A model generated the notes under the pieces. That model had not been told where the DNA came from. It did no database searches and worked only from the letters and a program-made list of their open reading frames with translations. A stretch of DNA of 61,485 nt, from the NCBI GenBank assembly GCA_963966315.1, contig CAWZYX010000005.1, positions 1-61,485 on the forward strand, read 5' to 3'. A program made the translations under genes and the position numbers. This DNA is from Winogradskyella_A sp963966315. Its GTDB lineage: Bacteria; Bacteroidota; Bacteroidia; Flavobacteriales; Flavobacteriaceae. Of the stretch, positions 17,521 to 25,773 are shown in pieces (positions within the stretch are counted from its first letter, which is position 1; the number at the start of each line of letters is the position of its first letter).

Positions 17521-18219
17521 ATGAGTGTACACATTGGCGCCCAACCCGGGGATATTGCCGAAACCATTTTACTGCCTGGAGACCCCCTTAGGGCAAAGTG
17601 GATTGCTGAAACGTATTTTGAAGATAGTTTTTGCTTCAATGAGGTAAGGGGCATGTATGGTTACACAGGCTTTTATAAAGGCCGACGTGTTTCTGCTATG
17701 GGAACTGGTATGGGTGTTCCAAGCATTTCAATATACGCCAACGAGCTCATTACTGAATTTAAGGTAAAAAACCTTATTCGCGTGGGTAGCGCTGGTTCAT
17801 ATCAAAAGAATATTCGCCTTAGAGATATTGTGATTGCGATGTCTGCTTCTTCTAATTCAGGAGTCAACGAAATGCGATTTGGTGGGGCCGATTATGCTCC
17901 TACAGCTAATTTTGATCTCTTCATCAAGGCGGTTGAAGTAGCCAGAAGAAAAAAAGTAGACATCAAAGCCGGAAATATTTTATCATCGGATCAATTTTAT
18001 GAAGATGATATTGAAGCTTTTAAAAAATGGTCTAAATTCGGGGTTTTATGCGTAGAAATGGAGTCCGCCGGTCTTTACACAGTTGCTGCAAAACTGAACG
18101 TAAGAGCTCTCACCTTACTCACTATTTCAGATTCATTAATCACTAAAGAAAAACTGAGTAGTGAAGAACGAGAGCGGTCTTTCAATACCATGGTTGAAAT
18201 CGCACTTGAATTAATTTGA
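17521..18219 (+). CDS. deoD: Purine-nucleoside phosphorylase, DeoD type
   Basis: 232 aa, close to the hexameric E. coli type (239). Splits purine (deoxy)ribonucleosides with phosphate to base and (deoxy)ribose-1-phosphate. Phosphate-binding GDPLRAKWIAE (about 21-31), RVGSAGSYQ and the nucleoside-binding VEMESAGLY (about 180) are present; the catalytic Asp is in LTISDSL. In the trimeric PNP family these motifs differ, so the DeoD assignment is firm. It lies directly downstream of deoC, whose substrate derives from the product of this enzyme after phosphopentomutase, which is not in the window. The fusion gene that follows starts 5 bases after its stop. Confidence 0.95.
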   Translation: MSVHIGAQPGDIAETILLPGDPLRAKWIAETYFEDSFCFNEVRGMYGYTGFYKGRRVSAMGTGMGVPSISIYANELITEFKVKNLIRVGSAGSYQKNIRLRDIVIAMSASSNSGVNEMRFGGADYAPTANFDLFIKAVEVARRKKVDIKAGNILSSDQFYEDDIEAFKKWSKFGVLCVEMESAGLYTVAAKLNVRALTLLTISDSLITKEKLSSEERERSFNTMVEIALELI

Positions 18220-18224
18220 ATCCT

Positions 18225-19112
18225 ATGAAAATAATTTTTCTGTTCGTTACGCTGGCCACGTATTCTTTATGTCATTCCCAAACCCTTTCTGATGAGGAGC
18301 TTATACTTCAAACGCTCAATAAATACATTGATGGTTTCTACAAAGGAAATGCTGCTCTGCTCAAAGCCTCTTTAAAACCTAGGCTCTATAAGTTTGGGTT
18401 TTTAAAAAATAAAGAGACCGGAACCTATGAGTACTATGAACATATGAATTACGATCAGGCCATCGCCTTTGTGGAGAAAATGAAAGCAGAGGGTCGAAGT
18501 AGAGATGAGCAAACAATTAGAAAGGCGGAAATATTAGATATAGGAAATCATATAGCTTCAGCCAAGATCACCGCTGTGTGGGGTATGGATTACGTGCTGT
18601 TGTCGAAGGATGGTGGGCAATGGATGATTGAAGAAGTCATCTGGGAAGGCCCCTATCAAAAAAATGAAAAATTAAATGCAACAACCACTTACTATCTTAT
18701 CCGACATGCGGAAAAAGAACGAATCGATTCCTCCAATAAAGATCCTAAACTAACAGAACAGGGGCTCAAAAGAGCTCAAAAATGGTCCGAAATCTTTCAA
18801 GATATTCCGCTGGATGCGATTTATTCAACCAATTACAAAAGAACGATGCAAACAGCTTCACCTACTGCCGAAGCAAAACAATTGAATATCACAACTTATG
18901 ACCCTAATAAAATGGATTTAGCCTCTTTTAAAAAAGAAACTTCGGGGAAACGGGTATTAGTCGTAGGACATAGCAACACTACTCCTGCTCTGGCGAACAC
19001 TCTACTTGGCAACTACAAATACCAAATGATCTCCGATGATATAAACGGAAATCTTTATATCGTCACACTATCCAAGTCGGAACAATCAGCCACTCTACTT
19101 CATCTTGAGTGA
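18225..19112 (+). CDS. Secreted fusion: NTF2-like domain plus histidine phosphatase (SixA-like)
   Basis: 295 aa from ATG 18225, five bases after the deoD stop; a TTG overlapping that stop is an alternative start. A signal peptide (about 1-19, ending CHSQT) is followed by an NTF2-like, lumazine-binding-type domain (22-145; YIDGFYKGNAALLKASL, DGGQWMIEEVIWEGPY). The second half is a histidine phosphatase: nucleophile His161 in LIRHAEKER, Arg160, Arg206 in YSTNYKRTMQT and His249 in VVGHSNTTP. All catalytic residues are present, so it should be an active periplasmic phosphatase. The substrate is unknown; a nucleotide or sugar phosphate would suit the deoCD context, but this is inference. Confidence 0.85.
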   Translation: MKIIFLFVTLATYSLCHSQTLSDEELILQTLNKYIDGFYKGNAALLKASLKPRLYKFGFLKNKETGTYEYYEHMNYDQAIAFVEKMKAEGRSRDEQTIRKAEILDIGNHIASAKITAVWGMDYVLLSKDGGQWMIEEVIWEGPYQKNEKLNATTTYYLIRHAEKERIDSSNKDPKLTEQGLKRAQKWSEIFQDIPLDAIYSTNYKRTMQTASPTAEAKQLNITTYDPNKMDLASFKKETSGKRVLVVGHSNTTPALANTLLGNYKYQMISDDINGNLYIVTLSKSEQSATLLHLE

Positions 19113-19856
19113 CTTTACCTGAATTGTATCCAACTCTATCTTTGAAATCAGTTTCAGTTCCTTGTTTTGGTAAGACTGAGCAAGATCTTTTAAAGCGAGA
19201 TTCGGATTTGCCGGATCGTAATTAAGGTAATCGACAAACCTCAGACCATTCACAATACGCCGATTATAAGCGGATCTGAACCTCATACCTGTCCCATCCG
19301 TTTCTGCATAAGAATAAGCCAGGTAGTCGGGTTCGAAGCTGTTCTTATTGATCCAGTAGACAAAAACATCTTCATAGTCCTCACCTCCACCGTTGGCATT
19401 GAAACTCACCTCAATAAGGTAGTATTCTTTATCGAGGATTTTTTCAGACCCTATGTATCTCTTGTTCACCGCAGGATCGTTTAATCCATATGGCAATACC
19501 GAAAAATAATGCACTGAATTCACAGATGAAGAATACAACTGCCCTAAAGAATCCGTTAGCTTAATGAATTTATTGTTGATAAATCTGGAGAAGCCCTCGT
19601 TGCTTAATATGTCAATGATTGAATCTCCGTTCTTAACACTAATTCTACTCAGTGAGAAATCGCCCGCATTTCTATCTGCAGTGTAATAAGTGTCGCGAAA
19701 ATAAAAACCTATGCGTGAGTGTTTAAACAGTTCTCCACCCGATACTTCAATACTCTTATCAATAATTTCCTGAGCAGATTGTTCAACCTCAGATTTTGAG
19801 CGAGAATTACAAGCCATAAAGAACATACAGATAAAAAGAACAGAAAACCGGAGCAT
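19095..19856 (-). CDS. DUF6503 family lipoprotein
   Basis: 253 aa with a lipoprotein signal (ICMFFMAC, Cys16). The pattern of the DUF6503 family is clear: AQEIIDKSIEVSGGELFKHS near the start, FYFRDTYYT, then SVNSVHYFSVLPYGLNDPAVNKRY in the middle, FVYWINKNSFEPDYLAYSY, and RSAYNRRIVNGLRFVDYLNY. The overall layout resembles the LolA/LolB-like beta half-barrel common in Bacteroidota envelope lipoproteins, but that is inference. No function is known. Its 3' end overlaps the convergent phosphatase gene by 18 bases. Confidence 0.8.
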   Translation of the reverse strand: MLRFSVLFICMFFMACNSRSKSEVEQSAQEIIDKSIEVSGGELFKHSRIGFYFRDTYYTADRNAGDFSLSRISVKNGDSIIDILSNEGFSRFINNKFIKLTDSLGQLYSSSVNSVHYFSVLPYGLNDPAVNKRYIGSEKILDKEYYLIEVSFNANGGGEDYEDVFVYWINKNSFEPDYLAYSYAETDGTGMRFRSAYNRRIVNGLRFVDYLNYDPANPNLALKDLAQSYQNKELKLISKIELDTIQVKSLKMK

Positions 19857-19972
19857 ATCGTTTATATTGATATTCCAAAACTAAGAGTTTGTGCATTTGA
19901 AAATAAAAATGAGACTGGGTTTAACTCAAAATTATTATATCCTCTCAGGTTTTAGAGACGTCCCAATTTACC

Positions 19973-19980
19973 TAACTTTG
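19973..19980 (+). promoter_or_regulatory. -7 promoter box immediately before smpB
   Basis: TAACTTTG matches TAnnTTTG and ends only six bases before the smpB ATG at 19987. If used, the mRNA would be leaderless or nearly so. Confidence 0.55.
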
Positions 19981-19986
19981 TGACTT

Positions 19987-20445
19987 ATGCAAAAAAAGAT
20001 CAACATACTCAATAAGAAAGCCAAATTTCAATATGAAATACTAGACCGGTATGTGGCCGGAATTGTATTAACGGGTACTGAGATCAAATCTATCAGATCC
20101 AGTAAAGCATCTATTGCCGAAAGCTTTTGTGAATTCAATGAGGAAGGTGAATTATTCGTGATAAATATGACCATAGAAGAATATACCTTTGGAAACTACT
20201 ACAACCATAAACCTAAGGCCGAACGAAAACTTTTGCTAAATAAGCGCGAGCTTCGTAAACTTGAGCGCGAAGTTAATATCAAGGGCAATGCCATAATCCC
20301 TACGAGGCTTTTTGTTAATGATAAAGGTCTGGCGAAGCTTGAAATTGCATTGGCTAAAGGAAAGAAATTGTACGATAAAAGGGAAACGATTAAAGATCGT
20401 GACCATAAAAGGCAGCTCGATAGGATCAAAAAAAGTTACCGATAG
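19987..20445 (+). CDS. smpB: SsrA-binding protein SmpB
   Basis: 152 aa, the usual length. SmpB binds tmRNA and delivers it to stalled ribosomes for trans-translation. The N-terminus (MQKKINILNKKAKFQYEI) fixes the start. Family motifs: GIVLTGTEIKSIRSSKASIAES in order, FVINMTIEEYTFGNYYNHKPKAERKLLL, RLFVNDKGLAKLEIALAKGKKLYDKRE, and the basic tail (DRDHKRQLDRIKKSYR) that folds in the ribosomal A site. The partner tmRNA (ssrA) is not in the window. The -7 box ends six bases from the ATG. Confidence 0.97.
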   Translation: MQKKINILNKKAKFQYEILDRYVAGIVLTGTEIKSIRSSKASIAESFCEFNEEGELFVINMTIEEYTFGNYYNHKPKAERKLLLNKRELRKLEREVNIKGNAIIPTRLFVNDKGLAKLEIALAKGKKLYDKRETIKDRDHKRQLDRIKKSYR

Positions 20446-20519
20446 CACGGCTGAATAATAAAGTCCAAAAAAATTAACGGATTTATTGTAATTTAAAGGC
20501 TTTCTGAAATAATAACACA

Positions 20520-21053
20520 ATGGCTCTAAGACTCACCATTCTGCTTTTTTCCATGGCAATAACCTCTATGGCCCAGCAAACAGAAGAGGCACCAGATTAC
20601 TCGAAACTAGTTCTAACCATGGATAGCACAATAGAAACCCTGTACAGTGTTATCTCGGGAGAAAAAGGTGAAGAGCGCAATTGGGAATTATTTAAGTATT
20701 TATTTGATAAGAACGCAAAGCTAATACCCTCTGGAAAGAACGCAGAAAATGCCTCTGTAGCCCGTTTCATAACGCCTCAGGAATATATCGATTCCTCAGG
20801 AAAGTGGTTGGTTGATAATGGATTTTATGAAGTGGAGATCCATCGAAAAACCGATACCTTTGGTCACATGGCACAGGTATTTAGCACGTACGAATCCTAC
20901 AGAAGTAAACTCGACTCCAATCCTTTTATGCGAGGCATTAATAGCATTCAAATGCTATATGATGGACAGCGCTGGTGGATTCTCAACATCTATTGGATGC
21001 AGGAAAATGATGCTAATCCAATACCTCAAGAATACCTTCCCAAGGAAAAATAA
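20520..21053 (+). CDS. Secreted NTF2-like protein of unknown function
   Basis: 177 aa. The first ~20 residues are a signal peptide ending at AQQT. The remainder resembles a SnoaL/NTF2-like alpha+beta barrel: a long first helix (YSKLVLTMDSTIETLYSVISG), a middle (FKYLFDKNAKLIPSG), and terminal strands HMAQVFSTYES and GQRWWILNIYWMQEN. No catalytic residues can be assigned. It lies 11 bases upstream of the S15 peptidase gene and is probably co-transcribed. Both are exported, so a shared envelope role is possible but unproven. Confidence 0.75.
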   Translation: MALRLTILLFSMAITSMAQQTEEAPDYSKLVLTMDSTIETLYSVISGEKGEERNWELFKYLFDKNAKLIPSGKNAENASVARFITPQEYIDSSGKWLVDNGFYEVEIHRKTDTFGHMAQVFSTYESYRSKLDSNPFMRGINSIQMLYDGQRWWILNIYWMQENDANPIPQEYLPKEK

Positions 21054-21064
21054 GTTAAACACAT

Positions 21065-22888
21065 ATGAAAAATCACATTTCTCTCACCTATGCACTCCTG
21101 CTTGTGACTCTGTTTTTTTGCCAGAGTCAAACCCAGCCATATTTTGAAAATGGACAGGCACAGATAGTAGAGGCTTTTAACGACGAAAAGGATTGGATAC
21201 GACACGATCTTTGGGTAGAGACAGATTTTAATACCGATGGTGATGATCTATTAGATAGGATGCACGTTTCTGTGACAAGACCCAGACAAACAGAAACAGA
21301 CAACTTAAAACTTCCGGTTATTTACATAACAAGCCCATATTTTGCAGGGGTTGCAGGTAATGTTGATGGACTCTTTTGGGATGTCAAACATGAACTTGGA
21401 GCATTACCTGCAACCGAACGTGTGCATCCGGAAGTGCGAAGAACTGGAAAAAGACCCGTGATTTCGAATTCACATATCAAAAAATGGGTGCCAAGAGGAT
21501 ACATTGTTGTGCATTCCTCCTCTCCCGGTACTGGGCTATCTGATGGAGCACCGACCGTTGGTGGAACAAATGAATCTCTGGCACCAAAGGCTGTAATTGA
21601 GTGGTTGTGTGGTAAGCGTAAGGGGTATACCTCGCGCATAGGAGGTGAGCTGGTTGAAGCTTATTGGTCTTCTGGTAGGGTAGGAATGACAGGAACCAGT
21701 TACAATGGCACCTTACCCCTGGCGGCAGCCACAACGGGCGTCGAAGGACTTGAAGCCATTATTCCTATAGCACCAAACACATCATACTACCACTACTACA
21801 GATCCAATGGCCTGGTGAGATCCCCGGGAGGTTATTTGGGCGAAGACATTGATGTTTTATATGATTTTATTCATAGTGGAGATGAATCAAAACGTCCCTA
21901 TAACAATCAAACCATAAGGGATACCGAGATGAAAAATGGAATGGACCGCATAACTGGAGACTACAATGATTTCTGGGCAGGAAGGGATTATTTAAATCAA
22001 ATGAGCCGGATGAAGGCTGCATTACTCATGTCGCATGGGTTCAACGACTGGAATGTGATGCCTGAACACAGCTACCGTATCTACAAGGCTGCCAAAGAAC
22101 AAGGCTTGCCCGCAATGATCTATTACCACCAGAATGGCCATGGAGGTCCTCCTCCCCTTGAACTCATGAATCGCTGGTTTACAAAATATTTACACCAGGT
22201 GGATAATGGCATCGATCAGGAAACAAACAAAAGCTATATTGTCAGAGAAAATGACAGCAGACAAAACCCCACAGCCTACCCGGATTATCCACATCCAAGT
22301 GCAGAATACATAACACTCCAGCCTCAAAAGGGAGGAAACACATCTGGCATTCTGGACCTTAAGGTCTCTGAAAAGCAGGTTGAAAAGCTTATTGATAATG
22401 TAAATTTCTCAGGAATGGAACTGGCCAAAACGACCGAATCCGAACATCGGCTCTTATATGTTACGAGACCATTAAAAGAAGATCTTCACCTGTCTGGAGT
22501 TCCCCAAATTAAAATCTCTTTGTCCAGCTCAAAACAGGCTGCAAACCTATCTGTGTGGCTTGTGTCTTTACCCTGGGAAGAAGGAACCTCCATTCCTATC
22601 ACCAATAATATCATTACACGAGGATGGGCCGATCCTCAAAATCATAGTTCGATAAGGATAAGTAAACCCCTGAAGCCAAATAAATTCTATGAATTGACCT
22701 TTGATCTGCAACCAGACGATCAAATCGTTAGAAAGGGACAGCAGATTGGTTTGATGATTTTTTCCAGCGATCAGGACTTTACTTTGCATCCTGAGCCTGG
22801 AACAGAACTATCAATTAAACTGGACAAAACCAGTCTGAAATTACCAGTAGTTGGAGGGATTGAGGCTTATAATAAGGCCATGGACTAA
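21065..22888 (+). CDS. Xaa-Pro dipeptidyl-peptidase, S15/CocE-like family
   Basis: 607 aa with a signal peptide (about 1-22, no lipobox cysteine at the right place; Cys19 precedes QSQT). The alpha/beta hydrolase half carries the nucleophile Ser212 in GMTGTSYNGTLPLAAA, the oxyanion region YIVVHSSSPGTGLSDG, and the His in YYHQNGHGGPPP; the Asp is probably in HGFNDWNV. The C-terminal ~200 residues form the jelly-roll X-Pro C domain (LHLSGVPQIKISLSSS). It should cleave dipeptides from peptides with Pro at position 2, or hydrolyse related esters, outside the cytoplasm. The 3' end overlaps pcm by 4 bases. Confidence 0.9.
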   Translation: MKNHISLTYALLLVTLFFCQSQTQPYFENGQAQIVEAFNDEKDWIRHDLWVETDFNTDGDDLLDRMHVSVTRPRQTETDNLKLPVIYITSPYFAGVAGNVDGLFWDVKHELGALPATERVHPEVRRTGKRPVISNSHIKKWVPRGYIVVHSSSPGTGLSDGAPTVGGTNESLAPKAVIEWLCGKRKGYTSRIGGELVEAYWSSGRVGMTGTSYNGTLPLAAATTGVEGLEAIIPIAPNTSYYHYYRSNGLVRSPGGYLGEDIDVLYDFIHSGDESKRPYNNQTIRDTEMKNGMDRITGDYNDFWAGRDYLNQMSRMKAALLMSHGFNDWNVMPEHSYRIYKAAKEQGLPAMIYYHQNGHGGPPPLELMNRWFTKYLHQVDNGIDQETNKSYIVRENDSRQNPTAYPDYPHPSAEYITLQPQKGGNTSGILDLKVSEKQVEKLIDNVNFSGMELAKTTESEHRLLYVTRPLKEDLHLSGVPQIKISLSSSKQAANLSVWLVSLPWEEGTSIPITNNIITRGWADPQNHSSIRISKPLKPNKFYELTFDLQPDDQIVRKGQQIGLMIFSSDQDFTLHPEPGTELSIKLDKTSLKLPVVGGIEAYNKAMD

Positions 22889-23598
22889 TTTTTGTCTTCA
22901 AGTAAGGGTACAAATCGAAATTCTCCGTACTCTGATTTTTCAAAATTTTGTTCCGAAGTACGCTCAAAAACGGTCATTACCTGAATATCTTTTCCAACAG
23001 GAATAACGAGCCTGCCTCCTATAGCTAACTGCTCCAGCAACGCTTTAGGCACAAAAGGCGCTCCTGCTGTCACAATAATACCGTCAAAAGGAGCTTCCTC
23101 AGGAAGCCCAACGTATCCATCACCAAAAATCTGCTTTTTCGGACGGTACCCAATCTTTGGAAGAAATTTCTGTGTTATTTTAAACAATTCTTTCTGACGT
23201 TCTATGGTATATACTCTGGCACCCATTTGAACCAGTACTGCACATTGATAGCCGCTTCCTGTTCCAATTTCGAGTATTTTAGACCCTTTTTCGACACGAA
23301 GCAATTCGGTCTGAAAGGCAACTGTATAGGGTTGTGAAATAGTTTGACCTGCAGCGATTGGAAAAGCCTTATCCTGGTAGGCATGGTCTAAAAAACCTGA
23401 ATCCATGAACAAATGCCTGGGTACTTTGCCAATAGCAGCCAATACTCGTTCATCTCTTATGCCTTTTTCCTTTATTGTTAACACCAACTGCTGGCGCAAT
23501 CCTTTATGTTTAAATGAATCTTCCACAGGCTTATTTGATGAGTTAAAAATAATTATCCAATTGAAAATGAACAAAGTTTTGAAGATAATAGTTCGCAA
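22885..23598 (-). CDS. pcm: Protein-L-isoaspartate O-methyltransferase with N-terminal hydrophobic leader
   Basis: 237 aa; family about 205-215. Repairs isoaspartyl residues with S-adenosylmethionine. Visible are VPRHLFMDSGFLDHAYQDKAFPIAAGQTISQPY (in pieces), the SAM loop LEIGTGSGYQCAVL (about 105-118), the second SAM loop VYTIERQKEL, and GDGYVGLPEEAPFDGIIVTAGAP. All key motifs are intact. The first ~27 residues (RTIIFKTLFIFNWIIIFNSS) are hydrophobic and look like a signal or membrane anchor. No downstream Met or GTG/TTG precedes the conserved HKGLRQQLV, so the leader appears real. Repair of envelope proteins is inferred. Confidence 0.92.
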   Translation of the reverse strand: MRTIIFKTLFIFNWIIIFNSSNKPVEDSFKHKGLRQQLVLTIKEKGIRDERVLAAIGKVPRHLFMDSGFLDHAYQDKAFPIAAGQTISQPYTVAFQTELLRVEKGSKILEIGTGSGYQCAVLVQMGARVYTIERQKELFKITQKFLPKIGYRPKKQIFGDGYVGLPEEAPFDGIIVTAGAPFVPKALLEQLAIGGRLVIPVGKDIQVMTVFERTSEQNFEKSEYGEFRFVPLLEDKN

Positions 23599-23684
23599 AA
23601 AGAACTAGTGAAATGTCAAAACATAAGTACTTCGACATCCGTACTTTTATGATTGCATTCCAAGGTCAATTAAAGCAAATGGAT

Positions 23685-23692
23685 TATTTTTG
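23685..23692 (+). promoter_or_regulatory. -7 promoter box for the 23.7-30.9 kb gene run
   Basis: TATTTTTG fits TAnnTTTG, 17 bases before the ATG at 23710. Confidence 0.5.
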
Positions 23693-23709
23693 TTAAAAAC
23701 TCAATAAGC

Positions 23710-24669
23710 ATGCTTAAAGCCGGTGTTTTAGGTGCGGGACACCTTGGAAAAATCCATCTGAGATTACTCAATCAATCCTCAAAATATGAACTTGTTGGCT
23801 TCTATGATGCTGATGTCGAAAGTGCTGGAAAAGTAGTTGATGAATTTGGTTACACTTTTTTTGATTCCATTGATGCACTCATAGATGCGGTGGATGTAAT
23901 CGATATTGTTACTCCCACCCTATCTCATTACGATTGTGCTAAGATGGCCATTTCAAAAGGAAAGCACATCTTTATTGAAAAACCAATTACCAAGACCGTA
24001 GAGGAAGCAGAAGGGCTGAGAACTCTTGTAGCCGAGCATGGTGTTAAGGGTCAGGTGGGTCATGTTGAACGTTTTAATCCTGCATTTATCGCTGTAAAAG
24101 ATAAAATTCAAAACCCTATGTTTATTGAGGCCCATCGTCTTGCTGAATTCAACCCAAGAGGAACTGATGTTCCTGTTGTGCTGGATTTAATGATTCATGA
24201 CATAGACATCATTTTAAGTGTCATAGATTCTCCGGTGAAGCATGTTTCGGCTAGTGGTGTGGCGGTGGTAAGCGAAACACCTGATATTGCTAACGCACGC
24301 ATAGAGTTTAAAAACGGCTGTGTAGCCAATTTAACAGCAAGTCGCATCTCCTTAAAGAACATGCGCAAAACCAGATTTTTTCAAAAGGACGCCTATATTT
24401 CGGTAGACTTTCTCGAGAAAAAATGTGAGGTCGTTAAAATGAAGGATGCTCCAAAGGATCCAGGTGATTTTGACATGATCCTTCAAAATGCCGAAGGTGT
24501 CAAAAAGCAAATTTATTTTGATAATCCCCAGGTAATGAATAATAACGCGATCCTGGATGAGCTCGAAACCTTTGCTGACGCCATTAACAATAATACTAAA
24601 CCCATTGTAACACTTCACGATGGAACGGAGGCTTTACGAGTTGCCACAATGATCATCAATCAATTTTAA
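23710..24669 (+). CDS. Gfo/Idh/MocA family oxidoreductase
   Basis: 319 aa. The N-terminal Rossmann domain carries GVLGAGHLGKIHLRLL (residues 5-20), an Asp-ending second strand (GFYDAD, pointing to NAD preference) and the EKPIT motif (about 95-99) with the catalytic Lys. The C-terminal half has the GFO/IDH/MocA alpha/beta sheet (VGHVERFNPAF, DLMIHDIDIILSVID). Such enzymes oxidise sugars or reduce aldoses, imines and biliverdin-like compounds. The substrate here is not apparent; the short C-terminal domain is of the UDP-GlcNAc dehydrogenase/WlbA-like kind. It is the first gene of a co-directional run. Confidence 0.88.
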   Translation: MLKAGVLGAGHLGKIHLRLLNQSSKYELVGFYDADVESAGKVVDEFGYTFFDSIDALIDAVDVIDIVTPTLSHYDCAKMAISKGKHIFIEKPITKTVEEAEGLRTLVAEHGVKGQVGHVERFNPAFIAVKDKIQNPMFIEAHRLAEFNPRGTDVPVVLDLMIHDIDIILSVIDSPVKHVSASGVAVVSETPDIANARIEFKNGCVANLTASRISLKNMRKTRFFQKDAYISVDFLEKKCEVVKMKDAPKDPGDFDMILQNAEGVKKQIYFDNPQVMNNNAILDELETFADAINNNTKPIVTLHDGTEALRVATMIINQF

Positions 24670-24674
24670 AACCA

Positions 24675-24863
24675 ATGAACAAACCAAGTTCTGTAAGTAT
24701 GCTTATCGCTTCAACACTGTTATTGATATTGAATATTTCAGAATTGAACCCAGAGCATCCAGGTCAGAACTCTTATTGGATGACCGGTACCTTAATGGCC
24801 ATCACTATCTTTTCTGCTGTGGCGGTCTTCCGAATCTATTGTCAACAAAATAAACGTAAATAA
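24675..24863 (+). CDS. Small membrane protein, two predicted helices
   Basis: 62 aa, five bases after the oxidoreductase stop and 18 before the next start, so it is likely an operon member and not noise. Two hydrophobic stretches (about residues 8-22 and 36-53) flank a polar loop (ELNPEHPGQNSYW); the C-terminus is basic (CQQNKRK). That pattern predicts a hairpin in the inner membrane with the basic tail in the cytoplasm. I do not recognise a family. Confidence 0.6.
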   Translation: MNKPSSVSMLIASTLLLILNISELNPEHPGQNSYWMTGTLMAITIFSAVAVFRIYCQQNKRK

Positions 24864-24881
24864 AAAGATAAACCAGATAGT

Positions 24882-25769
24882 ATGAAAAATGTAGCGGTCA
24901 TCGGTGCCGGAACTATGGGAAATGGAATAGCACACACTTTTGCGCAATCCGGATTTAAAGTTCAGCTTATTGATATAAGTCAGAACGCATTGGACAAAGG
25001 CATCAATACCATTTCCAAGAATTTAGATAGAATGATTGCCAAAGAAAAAATCAGTGAGGCGGATAAAGAGGAAGCACTTGGAAACATAACAACTTTTACC
25101 AGTATTTCTGAAGGTGTGGAATACGCCAGCCTGGTGGTGGAAGCTGCAACTGAAAATATAGACCTGAAACTTAAAATATTCAAAGAGCTGGACGAAGCTT
25201 GTCCAGAGGATACCATTCTTGCGACCAATACCTCCTCTATCTCTATAACTCAAATTGCAGCGGTAACTTCCAGACCAGATATGGTCATTGGCATGCATTT
25301 TATGAATCCGGTACCCATCATGAAGTTGGTTGAGATCATCAGAGGTTACAATACCAGCGATGATGTCACAGAAACCATTATGGAATTATCAAAAACACTC
25401 GGCAAGATTCCAACAGAAGTAAATGATTACCCGGGGTTTGTAGCCAATCGTATTCTCATGCCAATGATCAACGAATCGATAGAAACCCTCTATAATGGAG
25501 TTGCTGGTGTTGCTGAAATTGATACGGTAATGAAACTGGGTATGGCACACCCAATGGGCCCTTTGCAGTTAGCTGACTTCATTGGGCTGGACGTTTGTCT
25601 TTCAATACTTGAAGTGATGTATGATGGTTTCAAAAATCCGAAATATGCTCCTTGCCCCTTATTGGTAAACATGGTAAGAGCTGGTAAGCTTGGTGTTAAA
25701 TCAGGTGAAGGTTTCTATAACTACAGCGAAAGCAAAAAAGCGGAAAAAGTGGCATCACAGTTTAGTTAA
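24882..25769 (+). CDS. 3-hydroxybutyryl-CoA / 3-hydroxyacyl-CoA dehydrogenase
   Basis: 295 aa, the usual single-function length. NAD-binding loop VIGAGTMGNGIAHTFAQSG (residues 5-23) with the acidic DIS strand end; catalytic His in VIGMHFMNPVPIMKLVEII (about 139); the conserved Glu/Asn segments SLVVEAATEN and TNTSSISI; and the C-terminal dimer domain with YPGFVANRILMPMINES and GLDVCLSILEVMYDGF. Oxidises (S)-3-hydroxyacyl-CoA in beta-oxidation or reduces acetoacetyl-CoA. It could equally serve phenylacetate degradation (PaaH-like), but no other paa gene is present. DUF1015 follows after 4 bases. Confidence 0.93.
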   Translation: MKNVAVIGAGTMGNGIAHTFAQSGFKVQLIDISQNALDKGINTISKNLDRMIAKEKISEADKEEALGNITTFTSISEGVEYASLVVEAATENIDLKLKIFKELDEACPEDTILATNTSSISITQIAAVTSRPDMVIGMHFMNPVPIMKLVEIIRGYNTSDDVTETIMELSKTLGKIPTEVNDYPGFVANRILMPMINESIETLYNGVAGVAEIDTVMKLGMAHPMGPLQLADFIGLDVCLSILEVMYDGFKNPKYAPCPLLVNMVRAGKLGVKSGEGFYNYSESKKAEKVASQFS

Positions 25770-25773
25770 TCCT

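Noticed and set aside
22190..22300. A perfect DnaA box (TTATCCACA) and a near match about 85 bases away
   Set aside because: Both lie in coding sequence of the S15 peptidase and arise from its codons (DYPHP); two sites without an AT-rich unwinding region are not an origin.
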